Shown: positions 38,187 through 49,287, counted from the first letter of the stretch. The stretch is 64,000 bases of DNA from Brachycybe producta (GCA_036925085.1 JAUPFP010000040.1:1190884-1254883), one strand, 5' to 3'. The notes: generated from the letters alone by a model not told the origin. A program made the numbers and translations.

Positions 38187-39650
38187 ATGGCTTCTAAAAA
38201 AAGTGTCGTTCAAGGAGTGTCCGTTGTCAATAAAGTTGACCACCAAATCAAGAACAAAGTGGTCACTTCATTAGAATTTGTACCTGAAAGGAAAGAACAG
38301 AAAATAAATTACTTAAAACCAGTCCTCGCAAGTTTAGTAATGGCAATTGCATCGGTCATCATCGGCACTGCAACCGGTTATCCGTCGACGTCAATTCCAA
38401 ACATAAACGCCAACCGTAATCCGTTTCACGTCAATCCATATCAAGAGTCCTGGTTCGGTGGTATTAATTGTCTTGCAGGAATACCGGGTTCGTTAACGAG
38501 TGGTTACGTGATGGATAAGTACGGACGTAAGCTCGGACTTTTGATGGCAGCGTTACCATTGGTCATCGGTTGGACACTCATTGCAGGAGCTTCGAACATG
38601 AATTTCATGTACGCTGGAAGACTTCTTATCGGTTTCTTTTGCGGTTTCATGCAGAGTATGATCGAGGTTTACATTTCCGAAGTGGCGCCACCAAACATTC
38701 GAGGACGTCTCATGTCTTTTCACGAACTTTTTTTAAATTGTGCCGTTCTTATGCTTTATATTGTAGGCACTTATATTCCATGGAACTGGTTAGCGATCTT
38801 CTGTGCCGTGTTTCCAGTTTTACTTTCAATCTGCGTCACTCTTATCCCCGAAACGCCACGGTGGCTCGTATTCAGCGGCAATCGTGAAGAAGCCATCAAA
38901 TCACTAATATGGTTAAGAGGATCTGATACCAACTACGAACAAGAAATCGCATCCATTCAAGAGAGCATCAAAAACGAATCCGAACCGGTCCCGTGGAAGG
39001 ATTACTTGAAGGCACCCTTGTTTAAGTGTCTCGTAGCCTCTCAGCTCACTTTTATTTTACAGGAACTATCTGGAATAAACGTTGTACGTTATTATACAGT
39101 AAATATCTTTCAGGAATCTGGTACCAATCTGAATCCTAATTTGGAGGCGATCATCTTCGGTGCCGTGCTCGTCGTGTCCGCTTTTACGAGCACCAACTTC
39201 ATCATCGATCGTTTCGAAAGAAGGACAATGATGATCGTGTCCAGTGTCACTATGGGTGTCAGCATGTTTGCAATGGGTGTTTTCTTCAGAGTCAAAGACA
39301 TCGATTCGGAATGGGCCATGAAGTATATTTCGTGGTTGCCTCTCGTGTCTATGATCATTGTCGGAATCAGTTTTGTACTCGGTAGCGGACCGATTCCATA
39401 CATCATAACGAATGAAATGTTTTCGACCCGAGCTAGAAGTAGAGCGAGTAGTTTAGGAGTTAGTTCAATGTTTTTATTCTGTTTTTTAACAACGAAATTT
39501 TTTGTAAATGTCAGTGATCTTATTGGAATGGATGGTGCCTTTTGGTTCTGTGCTGGAGTTGGTATTTTTGGTTCTATCGGTGTTTATTTTACTGTACCCG
39601 ACACCAAAGGGAAAACATTGGAAGAAATTCAAAAAAGTTTATCTCAATAA
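38187..39650 (+). CDS. Tret1-like: Tret1-like facilitative sugar (trehalose) transporter, intronless
   Basis: A 487-aa major facilitator protein with twelve predicted membrane segments, of normal length for Tret1/GLUT family members. The start is ATG 38187 in a strong context (AAACCATGG). Signatures in order: GYPSTSIPN in TM1, DKYGRKLG after TM2, SEVAPPNIRGRL after TM4, PETPRW after TM6, LQELSGIN in TM7, DRFERRTM between TM8 and TM9, GSGPIPY in TM10, PDTKGKTLEE after TM12. The family moves trehalose or hexoses across the plasma membrane; substrate is inferred only. Relative to GLUT1 the TM7 glutamine (Q282 position) is kept, but the TM10 tryptophan (W388 position) is tyrosine and the TM11 tryptophan (W412 position) appears to be phenylalanine. 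It lacks the intron that the three downstream paralogues share. The AATAAA overlapping the stop cannot be the poly(A) signal on its own. Confidence 0.92.
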   Translation: MASKKSVVQGVSVVNKVDHQIKNKVVTSLEFVPERKEQKINYLKPVLASLVMAIASVIIGTATGYPSTSIPNINANRNPFHVNPYQESWFGGINCLAGIPGSLTSGYVMDKYGRKLGLLMAALPLVIGWTLIAGASNMNFMYAGRLLIGFFCGFMQSMIEVYISEVAPPNIRGRLMSFHELFLNCAVLMLYIVGTYIPWNWLAIFCAVFPVLLSICVTLIPETPRWLVFSGNREEAIKSLIWLRGSDTNYEQEIASIQESIKNESEPVPWKDYLKAPLFKCLVASQLTFILQELSGINVVRYYTVNIFQESGTNLNPNLEAIIFGAVLVVSAFTSTNFIIDRFERRTMMIVSSVTMGVSMFAMGVFFRVKDIDSEWAMKYISWLPLVSMIIVGISFVLGSGPIPYIITNEMFSTRARSRASSLGVSSMFLFCFLTTKFFVNVSDLIGMDGAFWFCAGVGIFGSIGVYFTVPDTKGKTLEEIQKSLSQ

Positions 39651-39870
39651 AAATTTTTCTTAGAAATTAAAATTTGTTCAAAGAAATATTAAACGATGTA
39701 CTGCATATTTAAATTAAAAGTCAATTAAAATGCATGTAAGAGCACTTTTTTTATTTGGCATTAACTCAACATACAGTATGTTTTAAAATTCTCATTACTC
39801 AAGGTCTTTAAAAGGGGCGTGTGATATTTGCCCAAAAGACACTTGCCCTACGGACAGATAGATGCAATAC

Positions 39871-40296
39871 TGAGACAGTTGCTCCAGAAACACTTGTTCC
39901 CGAAACACGGTTGCTCCCGAAACACGGTTGCTCCCGAGACACGGTTGCTTCCGAGACACAGTAGCTACAGACACACGGTTGCTCCCGAGACACGGTCGCT
40001 CCCGAGACACGGTCGCTCTCGAGACACGGTCGCTCCCGAGACACGGTCGCTCCCGAGACACGGTCGCTCCCGAGACACGGTCGCTCCCGAGACACGGTCG
40101 CTCTCGAGACACGGTCGCTCCCGAGACACGGTCGCTCCCGAGACACGGTCGCTCCCGAGACACGGTCGCTCTCGAGACACGGTCGCTCTCGAGACACGGT
40201 CGCTCTCGAGACACGGTCGCTCTCGAGACACGGTCGCTCTCGAGACACGGTTGCTCCCGAGACACAGTAGCTCTAGAGACATTTGCTCTAGAGACA
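39871..40296. repeat. 17-bp minisatellite, about 25 units
   Basis: Unit GAGACACGGTCGCTCCC with a common CCC/CTC variant and degenerate edge units (TTGCTCC). Because 17 is not a multiple of three and the unit has no stop in several frames, long open frames arise on both strands; they are not genes. The same position in duplicon copy 1 holds only a few units. Confidence 0.92.
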
Positions 40297-41417
40297 CACA
40301 CAGAGACACATAATATATAAAGCTTATTTTAAAAGATGTTTTTCAAAAACAAACTTTTTATATGAACAAAAATTTAAAAAATGTCAACTGTTTAATGTTG
40401 GGTTATTTTTAAAATAACAATTAAAAGTTTATATTGAAAAATATGAACGTGAATAATATCCTTAATTAAGTGGCTGAGCTGGGGTAAAGTCTTCAGCTAC
40501 CCTTCTAGTTTCTAAAACATATTCAAGTTTGTCTTCATTTTTCACTTGAAAGAAAGAATACAACCAGAGTTCGAAGAGCATTTTACATTTTAAAAAAAAA
40601 TTCATAAAAGTATTGCACTTATTAAAGGCAAATTAATTATTAAACACTATTAAAAAGTTAATTATATTTAAAATTGCAGATTGCCAACTTGAATAACAAA
40701 TAAGATCCTGTCTATGATTTTAATATAAGATTACAGTTCTAGAGAAAACGCAAACAACATGGAAATATCCCTAAGTGATTCATGCAGCTAGCCTTCTAGT
40801 TTCTAAAACACTTTCTAGTTTCTCATCATGTTGTTTCCTAAAAACTAGAATAATTAAGAGTTCTCGAGGCGTTTTCACATTGAAACCACCTTAAGAACAT
40901 TTCTCAAATACAAATCCTTTTAAAAATAAACTTTTTTTTTAATGACAATTTAAAATTCACAATTTTAAGTTTAGTTTTTTTTAAATACCAAGATGAAAAA
41001 TTCTCGTCACGATTCATTTATTTTTCTAGTTTATAAAATATTACGCCTATTAATTTTTAATGCTACTTCTTTACATATTAACGCAGAATAACTAGAGTTA
41101 GGTTAGGTAATCAGTAGTTTGAATCAAATTATTTTAGAAACCTGAAGAGTAAAAGGAATCACTTAAAGAGGATTTTCATGATGATATCTTTTAAAATAAA
41201 ACTTTTAAAAATAATTTCATTGTTAATTGAGAGAGAAAAAAAAAATCGAAAATTATTGCTTAAAAACTAGGGCTCGGACGTTTATGCAATAATATATCAA
41301 AGCAAAAGTTTCTCAATTATGATATCAAAACCATCCAAAAGAGCCTGAAAACGACTACACTCGAATATTTAGTTTGGCCGTTTTTAATATTTTATTGTTA
41401 TTCATAAAAAAATTACA

Positions 41418-41943
41418 ATGGCTGAACAGATATTTATTTTGTTTTTGTCCCTCCGGATGGCGCCACTGCAGTGGATATCATATGTTTTATAGGAGGTCTA
41501 TTCTCCAAACTTTCTATTTTTAACGCGAACGTTTTTCAAAAGAAACATTCCAAAAAAAATGTTTAGAAACTAGAATAGTTGGTGATAGTGCTAAAAATTG
41601 TTTTCATGATGATATCTTTAAAATGGAACATTTTATGACAGTTTGAAAAAGAGCGAAAATAGTTTTTAATGAAATGTCAATTAAAAACCTAAAAAATGGA
41701 CCATTTTCAAACTAAATTATAAAATGTTTATTTTTTAAGATATTCTCATGAAAAAACTTTTACAATTCTTGTTATGAAAATAATTTGAATTTTTTTCGTA
41801 ATGTTGTTTCAAAAAAAAAAGTTCACTTGATATTTTTGCGTCCAAATTAAAAAAAAACCACCTATGGAGCATAGCATTAGCGACTGTAGTGGCGCTAACC
41901 AGATGGACAAAAAACAAAATCTGTATCTATTCAGCCACCTTAA
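41418..41943. mobile_element. Family D MITE in duplicon copy 2
   Basis: Starts 'ggctgaacagatattt' and ends 'tattcagccacctta'. It is the paralogue of 28448-29002. Confidence 0.75.
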
Positions 41944-42008
41944 TTTTTTTTAAAAAAAATATTATAACACTAGTGGGGTAACCCGTCATAAATGACGGGA
42001 GCCAAATT

Positions 42009-42151
42009 CACAGGCAATTGTGCCCAGCATTAGAATTTCGTTTCCCCGCCCTTTTATGACATCAGACCAAGTAAAAAAAACAATTAGAAATTGATGATGT
42101 TCATAAAAGGGCTGAGCAAAAGAAATTCTAATGCTGGGCACAATTGCTTGT
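42009..42151. mobile_element. Family B MITE, copy 4
   Basis: Ends are ACAGGCAATTGTGCCCAGCA and its inverse. Flanks 'gccaaattc' and 'gataaattc' agree at 7 of 9 positions, consistent with an aged 9-bp duplication. Confidence 0.75.
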
Positions 42152-42249
42152 GATAAATTCTAGTTTAATATTACTATTATTTCCTCCCCTTTTTATATTT
42201 GAAAGAAAAAATGAGTTTTTCATTTTCTCTGGTGTGCGCATGTGCGTTG

Positions 42250-42317
42250 TTTGTCCTTTTTTTACTCCTTTCATTTCAATTTCAGTCACCCCCTACCACT
42301 TTTTCCCCCTCCACGTT

Positions 42318-42355
<38 letters not shown>

Positions 42356-42598
42356 TGTCTCTCCTTCCCCCTCTACTTTTTCCAACCTTTTTCCCTCCTC
42401 CAATTTAATATCATGGGGTTCTTGGCTTGGAAGAGTTCAACACATAGTTGACCTTGAGAAAAAAAAAAGCTGTTCATTCATTCATTTAAATTTATATAAA
42501 TTCCGATGTGCTTCAAGGTTTTTGTAGTGTTATATCCACTCAAACACACACATACATACACAGACCTGGCTTAATTATATATATAATATCCCAGGTCT

Positions 42599-42640
<42 letters not shown>

Positions 42641-42880
42641 AGTAACTGTACAAAACCATTGAAGCACGTCGGAATTTATATAAATTTAAATAAATGAACA
42701 AATGAACAGCTTTTTTCTTTTCTCAAAGGTCAACTATATGTTGCATCCTCCTCATCCAAGAACCCCATGATGTTAAATTGGAAAGGGGAAAAGGTTGGAA
42801 ATTGTAGATGGGGGGGAGAGAAAGAAACGTGGAGCGTTGAAAAAAAGTGGGAGGGGGTGGCTGAAGAGGGACAACAAAGT
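42250..42880. repeat. Very long palindrome centred on an AT-rich spacer
   Basis: From the centre near 42580 ('acagacctgg'...'ccaggtctgt') outward, the arms share 'ggaatttatataaattt', 'gaacagcttttttctt'-type and 'caagaaccccatga' words, ending with 'ttgtcc' and 'ggacaac'. The left arm has expanded a CT run (42320-42362) and the right arm a GT run (42598-42638). Arms of about 300 bp are several per cent diverged. Confidence 0.85.
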
Positions 42881-43469
42881 CCAAAAGCAGCATGATAATT
42901 ACTTTATTATAATAACTGACAATACCTACATTATGAGAAGACCCCTATGAACTCTCCAAAATGAAAAGTTCCCCATGCACAACATTCTCTGGACGCAAGT
43001 TCCATTGTCGTAACAAATGAGCAAAAATAAGAGTCAGTTCGTGCAAAAATCTCCCTAATTGTTTTTGCGTGGTTACCCCCCCCCCCCCTGTATACAATGC
43101 CTTTCTCAGTGCACTAGGCGGTTGGCTTAGGACAAGACTTCATTAACACTTTGAAATATATGCAACATATACAAATTTATAAAATTAGTTTATAATTGCA
43201 TTTTGGTTGCTATTTATTTTTCCATGTAACCTGTATTCAAAATTTTAATTACACTTAAGTATTTTTTTTTAATAATTTGGAACATTATCAAGTTTATGAT
43301 CGAATCGTGTATTTCTTTTGTTCTCTCAGCCAGAAACAACTTTTTAAATTCTCTAATGAATACTTGTTGTTATAAATCAGAAGCACTAACACATTTCTAG
43401 TATTTTTTAACAACAATACTTTTAGTATAAAACTTTTTTTTAAAAAAAAGTTTCTTAACTTTCCACTAA
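42881..43469. other. 5' flank of Tret1-like paralogue 2
   Basis: AT-rich with a poly(C) tract at 43077-43088. No gene is recognised; the promoter of the next gene is presumably here. Confidence 0.45.
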
Positions 43470-45977
43470 ATGGCAGAAACAATAGAAAATCCCATAGGAA
43501 TCCATGCAATGCAATCCTTCCAATATGCCTCAGAGATAACCGGCATCAAGAACAAATGCAAACACTGGAAGCCCATGTTTGCTAGCATCGTCGCAGCTCT
43601 CGCCTCGATTTTAATCGGAACCTCTGCCGGTTATCCGTCACCTGCAATTCCAAATTTAAACGCTCACCGTAATCCATTTCGAGTGAATTCCCAACAACAA
43701 TCATGGTTTGGAAGTTTGTCATTTCTGTCTGGATGTGTAGGAACTCTCGTCGGTGGTCTCATCATAGATAAGCTCGGTCGTAAATTCAGTATGATGATCG
43801 GAACACTTCCGACAGTCATCTCCTGGACCGTCATCGCTGGTGCCGGTTCCATGGACACCATGTACATCGGAAGAGTTCTAAATGGATTCGGTGTCGGATT
43901 TACTTTAGCAATTATTGAGGTTTATATTTCAGAGATCTCACCTCCAGAAATCCGTGGCCATCTCATGTCTTTTCATGAACTTTGTGTCAACGTTGGGGTT
44001 TTACTCATGTACGTGGTCGGAACTTATGTTCCGTGGAACTGGCTCGCCATCATCTGTGCCACGATCTCCTGCCTACAGGTAAATGATTACATAATATTTA
44101 AACGTTATATGCAATCAACTTTAATGTATATTGTCTCGACTTAAGAGCCTTGGCACACAGAACACTTCTGAGTGGTCGAGTTCGGCTGCAAAATGGTGTC
44201 GCAGGTGGCATTGTATGGCTACGGAAAAATGGTGACGTTTACGCACGAGCAGCTTCTGAATTTTTAAAGTCGAAAACGACCACCGGTGGTGGGGGTTTAC
44301 AGCGTTTTCACACGAACCATATTTTATTGGTCGAGTTCGACTGCAATATGTTGTCAGCGTGCCCGCTTCACACGAGACACTGTGTTTCACCGCGCAGTGG
44401 TAGACTTGGCTGTCTCCAAACGGACCACCGTTGAAAACAACCAATTGTTGTCTGTGCATTCAACTGGAATGACCTTGATTACGACTGAGAAACAGGCAGT
44501 ATTCGTCACTTGTCGTTGTGCAAAAATATCGGCACCGTTGTCTCGTGTGAACACCCCGTTAGTAATCAATGTTCTGCTAAAACGAATACTTTTTGTGGTG
44601 ACACAAAGTGTTTCGTGTGAAGCGGCTCTTAGAGCCTTGGCACACAGACCACTTTCGAGTATTCCTGTTCGATTGCAAAATGTAGTCAGCTTATCGTCAA
44701 AACCAGCCACTGATTGGTAAGTTGGTTGTAGTGTAGTTGAGTAAACTGCAATAAAAAGTGGTCGTAATTGACGACAGGCACGGCCTTGTCATCCATTCAA
44801 ACAAAATGGACTGCAAGCAGCAAACCCTTATTGTATTTCAAGGAGATCAAGGAGATGCGAAGATTGAAAAGTGGTTCGTGTGAAAAGAAGAAACATTGTC
44901 ACCTGTAGCGGGGATTGATCACCCTCTGGTAACATAAGTTGTCAAGAAGCCGCTCGTTTGAAGAAGTCCTGCGTTTTACCATGGCAATACATTGTCAACA
45001 ACACGTCAGCCACCTGCGACAGGCTTTGCAGATGAACTCGACTACTTGAGAACGCTATTTTTAGGGCCTTTAAAACTTATTACAGCACTCGTGTGTTGGA
45101 GTTGAAGCCATTATCATTGTAAAGTAACTTAATTTTGTTTCTGATTTCACAGGCAATTATGTTGCTATTGGTGCCAGAATCGCCACGATGGTTAATCATG
45201 AACGGCCAGGCAAAAGAAGCCGTCTCATCTCTAAATTGGCTCCGAGGAGAAGAGAAATTAAACCACGAAGCCGAAATCACAGCGATCCGCGAGTCTCTCA
45301 AACAAACCTTCGTACCAGTTCCGTGGCTCGACTACTTACGGCCTCCACTCTTGAAATGTTTCTTCGTCAGCCAGTTTCTCTTTATTCTTCAGGAACTATC
45401 CGGAGTCAACGTCATCCGTGTCTACACAGTCACCATCTTTCAAGACTCCGGAAGTAGCTTGGACGCCAACATGCAAACCATCATCGTCGGTATCGTACTC
45501 ATCGTAGGTTCGTGCATCTTTACGAGCACCGTCGACTGCTTCGGACGGCGAAAGTTCCTCATAAGTTCCAGCATCACCGTAGGAATTAGTATGGCTGCAA
45601 TGGGAACTTTCTTTAAAATAAACAGCATCAATCAACACTTCGCACAAGAATACCTCTTTTGGTTGCCACTTTTGTCGATGATGGCGGCCACCTTGGGTTT
45701 TGTTCTGGGAATCGGACCTCTGCCGTACGTTTTTACGAGCGAGCTTTTTTCGACACGAGCTCGAGGTAGAGCTAGCGGTTTGGGTGTCACCACTCTGTGT
45801 TTTTTTGGCTTTCTTACGACAAAGTTTTTCGTCGATGTCAGTGATTCGATCGGCGCAGACGTTGCCTTTTGGTTCTGTGGCGGAGTCTGTATTTTGGGTG
45901 CCGTTGTTGGTTATTTTATGGTGCCAGAAACTAAAGGAAAAATGCTTGAAGAATTGCAACAGAATTTAGGCCAATGA
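43470..45977 (+). CDS. Tret1-like: Tret1-like sugar transporter, paralogue 2, two exons
   Basis: Exon 1 43470-44078 (203 codons) and exon 2 45153-45977 (274 aa plus stop); total 477 aa. The donor is CTACAG|GTAAAT, the acceptor TTTCACAG|GCAATT, phase 0, intron 1074 nt. ATG 43470 lies in ACTAAATGG context. All family signatures are intact: DKLGRKFS after TM2, SEISPPEIRGHL after TM4, PESPRW, LQELSGVN in TM7, DCFGRRKF between TM8 and TM9 (the canonical GRR, unlike its paralogues), GIGPLPY in TM10 and PETKGK at the end. It is the most canonical member of the cluster and is likely a plasma-membrane sugar facilitator. The conserved N-terminal word ETIENPIG recurs as ETVENPIG or ETVENPTG in paralogues 3 and 4, marking them as one subfamily. 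Confidence 0.92.
44145..44650. mobile_element. Foldback and direct repeats in paralogue 2 intron
   Basis: 'agagccttggcacacaga' occurs at about 44146 and 44632 as direct repeats. Between them 'cgcttcacacgagacac' (about 44368) is answered by the inverse 'gtgtttcgtgtgaagcg' (about 44608). A composite of small elements best explains the open frames here. Confidence 0.65.
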
Positions 45978-46379
45978 AAATGTGAAAATGTATTCCATTT
46001 AATATTTACCGCTTCAAGATTGCAGACAACTTATAATAGAGGTGGGACGAATCCAAAATTTTCTCGAATCCGAATCCTAAAAGGTTCTCGAATCTCCCGA
46101 ATACTTCATATAAGAATCCTATTTTATTCATTAAGAAGATAAAAATAAATGCAATAATATTAAATATTAAATTATTAATAAAAAAAAACACAGTGTGGCA
46201 CTCAAGAGTCGCCACAAGGTGATATTGGTGCTCCGGGTACCACAACGCTCGCTGGGCAATCACAATTTATTACTGGGCAAATTGTAGTGAATCTTGCCGT
46301 AAAAAAGCAGATAGTGAGATCGCCGCTTTACAGCCTAAAAGCTCAGATATTAACCAGAAAAATTGCCGTTTATATCAGG
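45978..46379. repeat. Family C MITE fragment and intergenic DNA
   Basis: Bases 46037-46245 are a right-truncated family C copy starting TAGAGGTGGGACGAATCC. The remainder has no gene. Confidence 0.65.
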
Positions 46380-48258
46380 AGCCTGTTTCACAAAACTACA
46401 AGTTTTGTTATCAACAAGTAAATTCTTACAAGTTTATAAAATATCTACTTATTAGCGTTTCACAAAAGTACAAGTGTACACTTGTACAAGTGAATTTTCT
46501 TTAGAAGTTTACAAGTGGATTACTTGTAAAATGACAAAAGATCAGTTGTAGCTAACAAGTGTAGTTGACAAACTTGTTACTGACACTTGTTGCCAACCAA
46601 AGAATTTCTACCAAACACAAAATGCAGGTAGATTGTTTTACAAGTGTTTTGAAATTAAACAAAATGTCCTTAATTAACTACCTCGTATTTCTTTTAAAAT
46701 ACACAGATTATTTCCTAATTCGGAAAAAATGTTCTCCTGCCAGGACCATCCTCCACGAACGTATTTAAATTTTTATAAATTGTGTGGAGGACATGTTTGC
46801 CTTCGTGGAGGACGGTCCTGGTCGGAGGACATTTCCTCCGAATGGAGGACTGGCATGTCCGCCACAAAGGAGGAAAGTTGGCAAGCCTACTTGTTACCTA
46901 CAATTGTTATGGACAAGACTTGCAGTTTTGTAAAATGGGCCCCTGGAGTTTAACTGAAGTTTATTTTTTTCTGTAAATAATCACAAACAATCACAAGGCA
47001 CTATATGTATCTCGATAGAAGTGTCGATATTATGTCCTCCTATACGCTGGCTCAACATCTAATGGATATGGAATTTCACATCACAAGAAAATTGGAAAGA
47101 AAGGGGTATGTGGAGCCTGCATAGGAGGACATACATCATTTAATACAATAATTATGATGATGATTATAATTAATATTAATTATCATTGAGTTGATTGTGT
47201 GACTGTTTTAGCTTTCTGATCTTGTCAAATTCTTGTCGACAATTGTTTAAAATATCAATTTTATGTCATTTTATTTTGCCAAATACTATAATGTATTTTT
47301 TGTATTTGCCAATTTCACTTGTTCCTAACAACTTGTGATCTATAATTGTAATCTACAATCTTATTGTTATTCACACAACAAGACTTGGTAATTTTGTGTA
47401 TGTGGCAACCTGGTCTGCTCTATTTTTCAATTTTTGTTAGAGCAGACGAATTCCCTATGGTGGTCTGCCTGACAGCTACAGTAGGCTGTTGGGACGGACG
47501 CTATTTTGGTGCCAGCAGGCCTCTCACCATGAAGTCTATGGGTGAGAGGTCAGATGTGACCTCTGTCCCCTCCAAGTGGAGTTGCCTGGAGGTTTCCTGT
47601 GGCCTGGTTAGCCACAGGATCTGGGCAGTTGGTTGTAGGCAGCCGAGGAGACTAGACCTGTGGGTGGAGGTCAGGTAGACCTCCACTGTCCGGCGTTTGG
47701 GTCTTTTGTTTTGTTTTTGCCATTTGGCCTTCGTTTTGTACAAAGTGTCCAGCCAGTTCTGTAAATATCGTCATTCACTTCGTAAGTGTAAATTAAACAC
47801 TTTTCATCATTTACTTTGTGTGTCGTGTTTTTATTTGGGGGTTTACTGCGGGAGGGTGAGTTGCCGGTTTGGGAACAACGCCACCATCCATCTCCGTCCT
47901 CTTTCGGCCGGTAAATCGTGTCGGCTCGCGGTGAAACCGGAGTTTCACCGCGATATTCTCGGCTAGGCGGCGTTTCACCGTCGTGTCACCGTTAAGAAAG
48001 CTCCGCGCCGACACCACCCAAGAGGTGCACCGTGCGGAAAGGCGGCTACGGGGGCGGGCCCGCCCCCGTTGTCGGAGCTTGGTCACCGGTAAGTGGAAAA
48101 GTTTTGTGTTTCTGCTCGCCGCGCATTGTAATGGTCCAGGCGGGACGTTACATGTACAAATGTTTGTGAAACACCTGTAACCAACAAGTTATGATTACAA
48201 GAACTTGTAATCTACAATTGTTACTGACAAGACTTGTAGTTGTGTAAAACGGGCAATG
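46380..48258. mobile_element. Composite element with ACAAGT-rich ends around a GC-rich core
   Basis: The left part begins 'cctgtttcacaaaactacaa' and the right part ends 'gacttgtagttgtgtaaaac', an imperfect inverted pair. The word 'acaagt' or 'acttgt' recurs throughout 46400-46620 and at 46885-46935, 47325-47395 and 48178-48245, each time with 'ctacaattgttac'-like neighbours. Inside are a palindrome at 46740-46821 ('ccaggaccatcctccacgaa' and its inverse) and the GC-rich island at 47420-48130. Confidence 0.5.
47420..48130. other. GC-rich hairpin-rich island of unknown origin
   Basis: Base composition changes sharply here. Perfect hairpins include 'cgcggtgaaacc' with 'gtttcaccgcg', 'gggggcggg' with 'cccgccccc', 'cctctcacc' with 'gggtgagagg', and 'gtggaggtc' with 'gacctccac'. 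Frames are open on both strands but none resembles a known protein. A retrotransposon LTR, non-coding element or foreign insertion are all possible. Confidence 0.5.
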
Positions 48259-48449
48259 TGACCATTATCAAATGGGTTAATTGTGATTAACACATTTGAT
48301 AATGGTTAATTTTAGTTGAAGAAATTATTGAACTCAAAAAAGGATGCATCTGTTTAGAAAGACCTGATTCCAACCATTTTGTTTCACATTAATTTAAATG
48401 TAAAACCGTATCAAGTGTGTCGCAAAAATAAAATCTTTCATTTGCAAAA

Positions 48450-48965
48450 TGAAGAGAAATTTGACTGTGCATGTTTTAGAAACTAGAAGGGTAGCTCAAT
48501 CACATAAGAGTATTTTTGTGTTGATATCTTTCGAAATAAACTTTTTTAAAGACAAAAAATTAAAAAAAATATTGTCTGCTTTAGATTGGTTTCACATCTT
48601 CCAGGTGTTTGCCCGTCCAAGAGACTGCCCGGAAGGGCAGCGCCCGAATGCTGACTTCACATGAGAAAGAATATGTTTCCGAGTGTTTTCTGTGTCTGGA
48701 GTTTTTTTCGGTATTGGGAGCAGGTTTTTTGCGGGTTGCGACGAGCTCGCACCAAGAGAGCACTCGAAACATTGCACACTGTTGTCTGCTAGAGTGCAGT
48801 TCGGGAGATCGCCCTGTACGAGACCAGGAGGCTTGTAGCAGGGCGATCCGAGTGTTTTCTACGCCCGGACGGAGATTTGTCCAGGTCCGCAAATGGTATG
48901 ACTAACCCCATGCCTCCCTATGCATAGCTATTTATCCGGGTGACGGACCAAAAACTTGGCCGGAT
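48450..48965. repeat. Family P half-copy followed by GC-rich unclassified segment
   Basis: Bases 48450-48560 match one arm of family P. Bases 48600-48965 are GC-rich, with 'cgagtgttttct' repeated at 48679 and 48849 and 'gagatcgccctg' answered by 'cagggcgatc'. It is another unassigned foldback-like segment. Confidence 0.5.
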
Positions 48966-49287
48966 ATAATCCGGACCGAGTGATGCCAGCCTAAAGTTGG
49001 ATCAAATTCAAACTCACAAAAAATGCATAGTTTAATTACAGTATATCAACAACGTGAAAAAAGCTTTCATTGAAACAGCTTTTCTGCCCTCTCTCAATTT
49101 TGCTTCGGAAAGAGATAACAGAAGAGTTTAACCGGCAATTACACCTTATAACGACACCATAATTAAACAGTAACTATTAAACCATTATTAAACAGTAGAA
49201 TTCATACGTTAATTATTTTTATAAATGAAAAGACTGCCAATTTTAAATAATGACATCCTCTATATTATTTTAATATGCTGCGAGACT
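48966..49287. other. Intergenic, no gene recognised
   Basis: AT-rich sequence between the GC-rich segment and the conserved 5' flank of paralogue 3. Confidence 0.45.

Larger units (their letters stand above)
37891..41967 (+). repeat. Duplicon copy 2 (paralogue of 26209-29027)
   Basis: Carries the intact transporter, the expanded minisatellite, an extra segment at about 40330-41250 rich in family P motifs, the 'actagggctcgga' block and a family D MITE at 41418-41943. Homology ends at 'aatattataaca'. Confidence 0.85.

Noticed and set aside
39871..40296. Resemblance to a CRISPR array
   Set aside because: Units are contiguous 17-mers with no unique spacers, and the DNA is from an animal nucleus.
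39795..40320. Five overlapping open frames of 114-168 aa on both strands
   Set aside because: They are all translations of the 17-bp minisatellite; the same position in the other duplicon has lost the array without effect on neighbouring genes.
42598..42638. GT repeat as a Z-DNA regulatory element
   Set aside because: It is an ordinary microsatellite in a palindrome arm; no gene lies close enough to suggest regulation.
45396..45959. 187-aa minus-strand frame opposite transporter 2
   Set aside because: Antisense to exon 2, with low-complexity composition and no start or splice context.
47364..48086. GC-rich frames of 80-104 aa on both strands
   Set aside because: Overlapping frames in a hairpin-rich region; no conserved protein features and no splice support.
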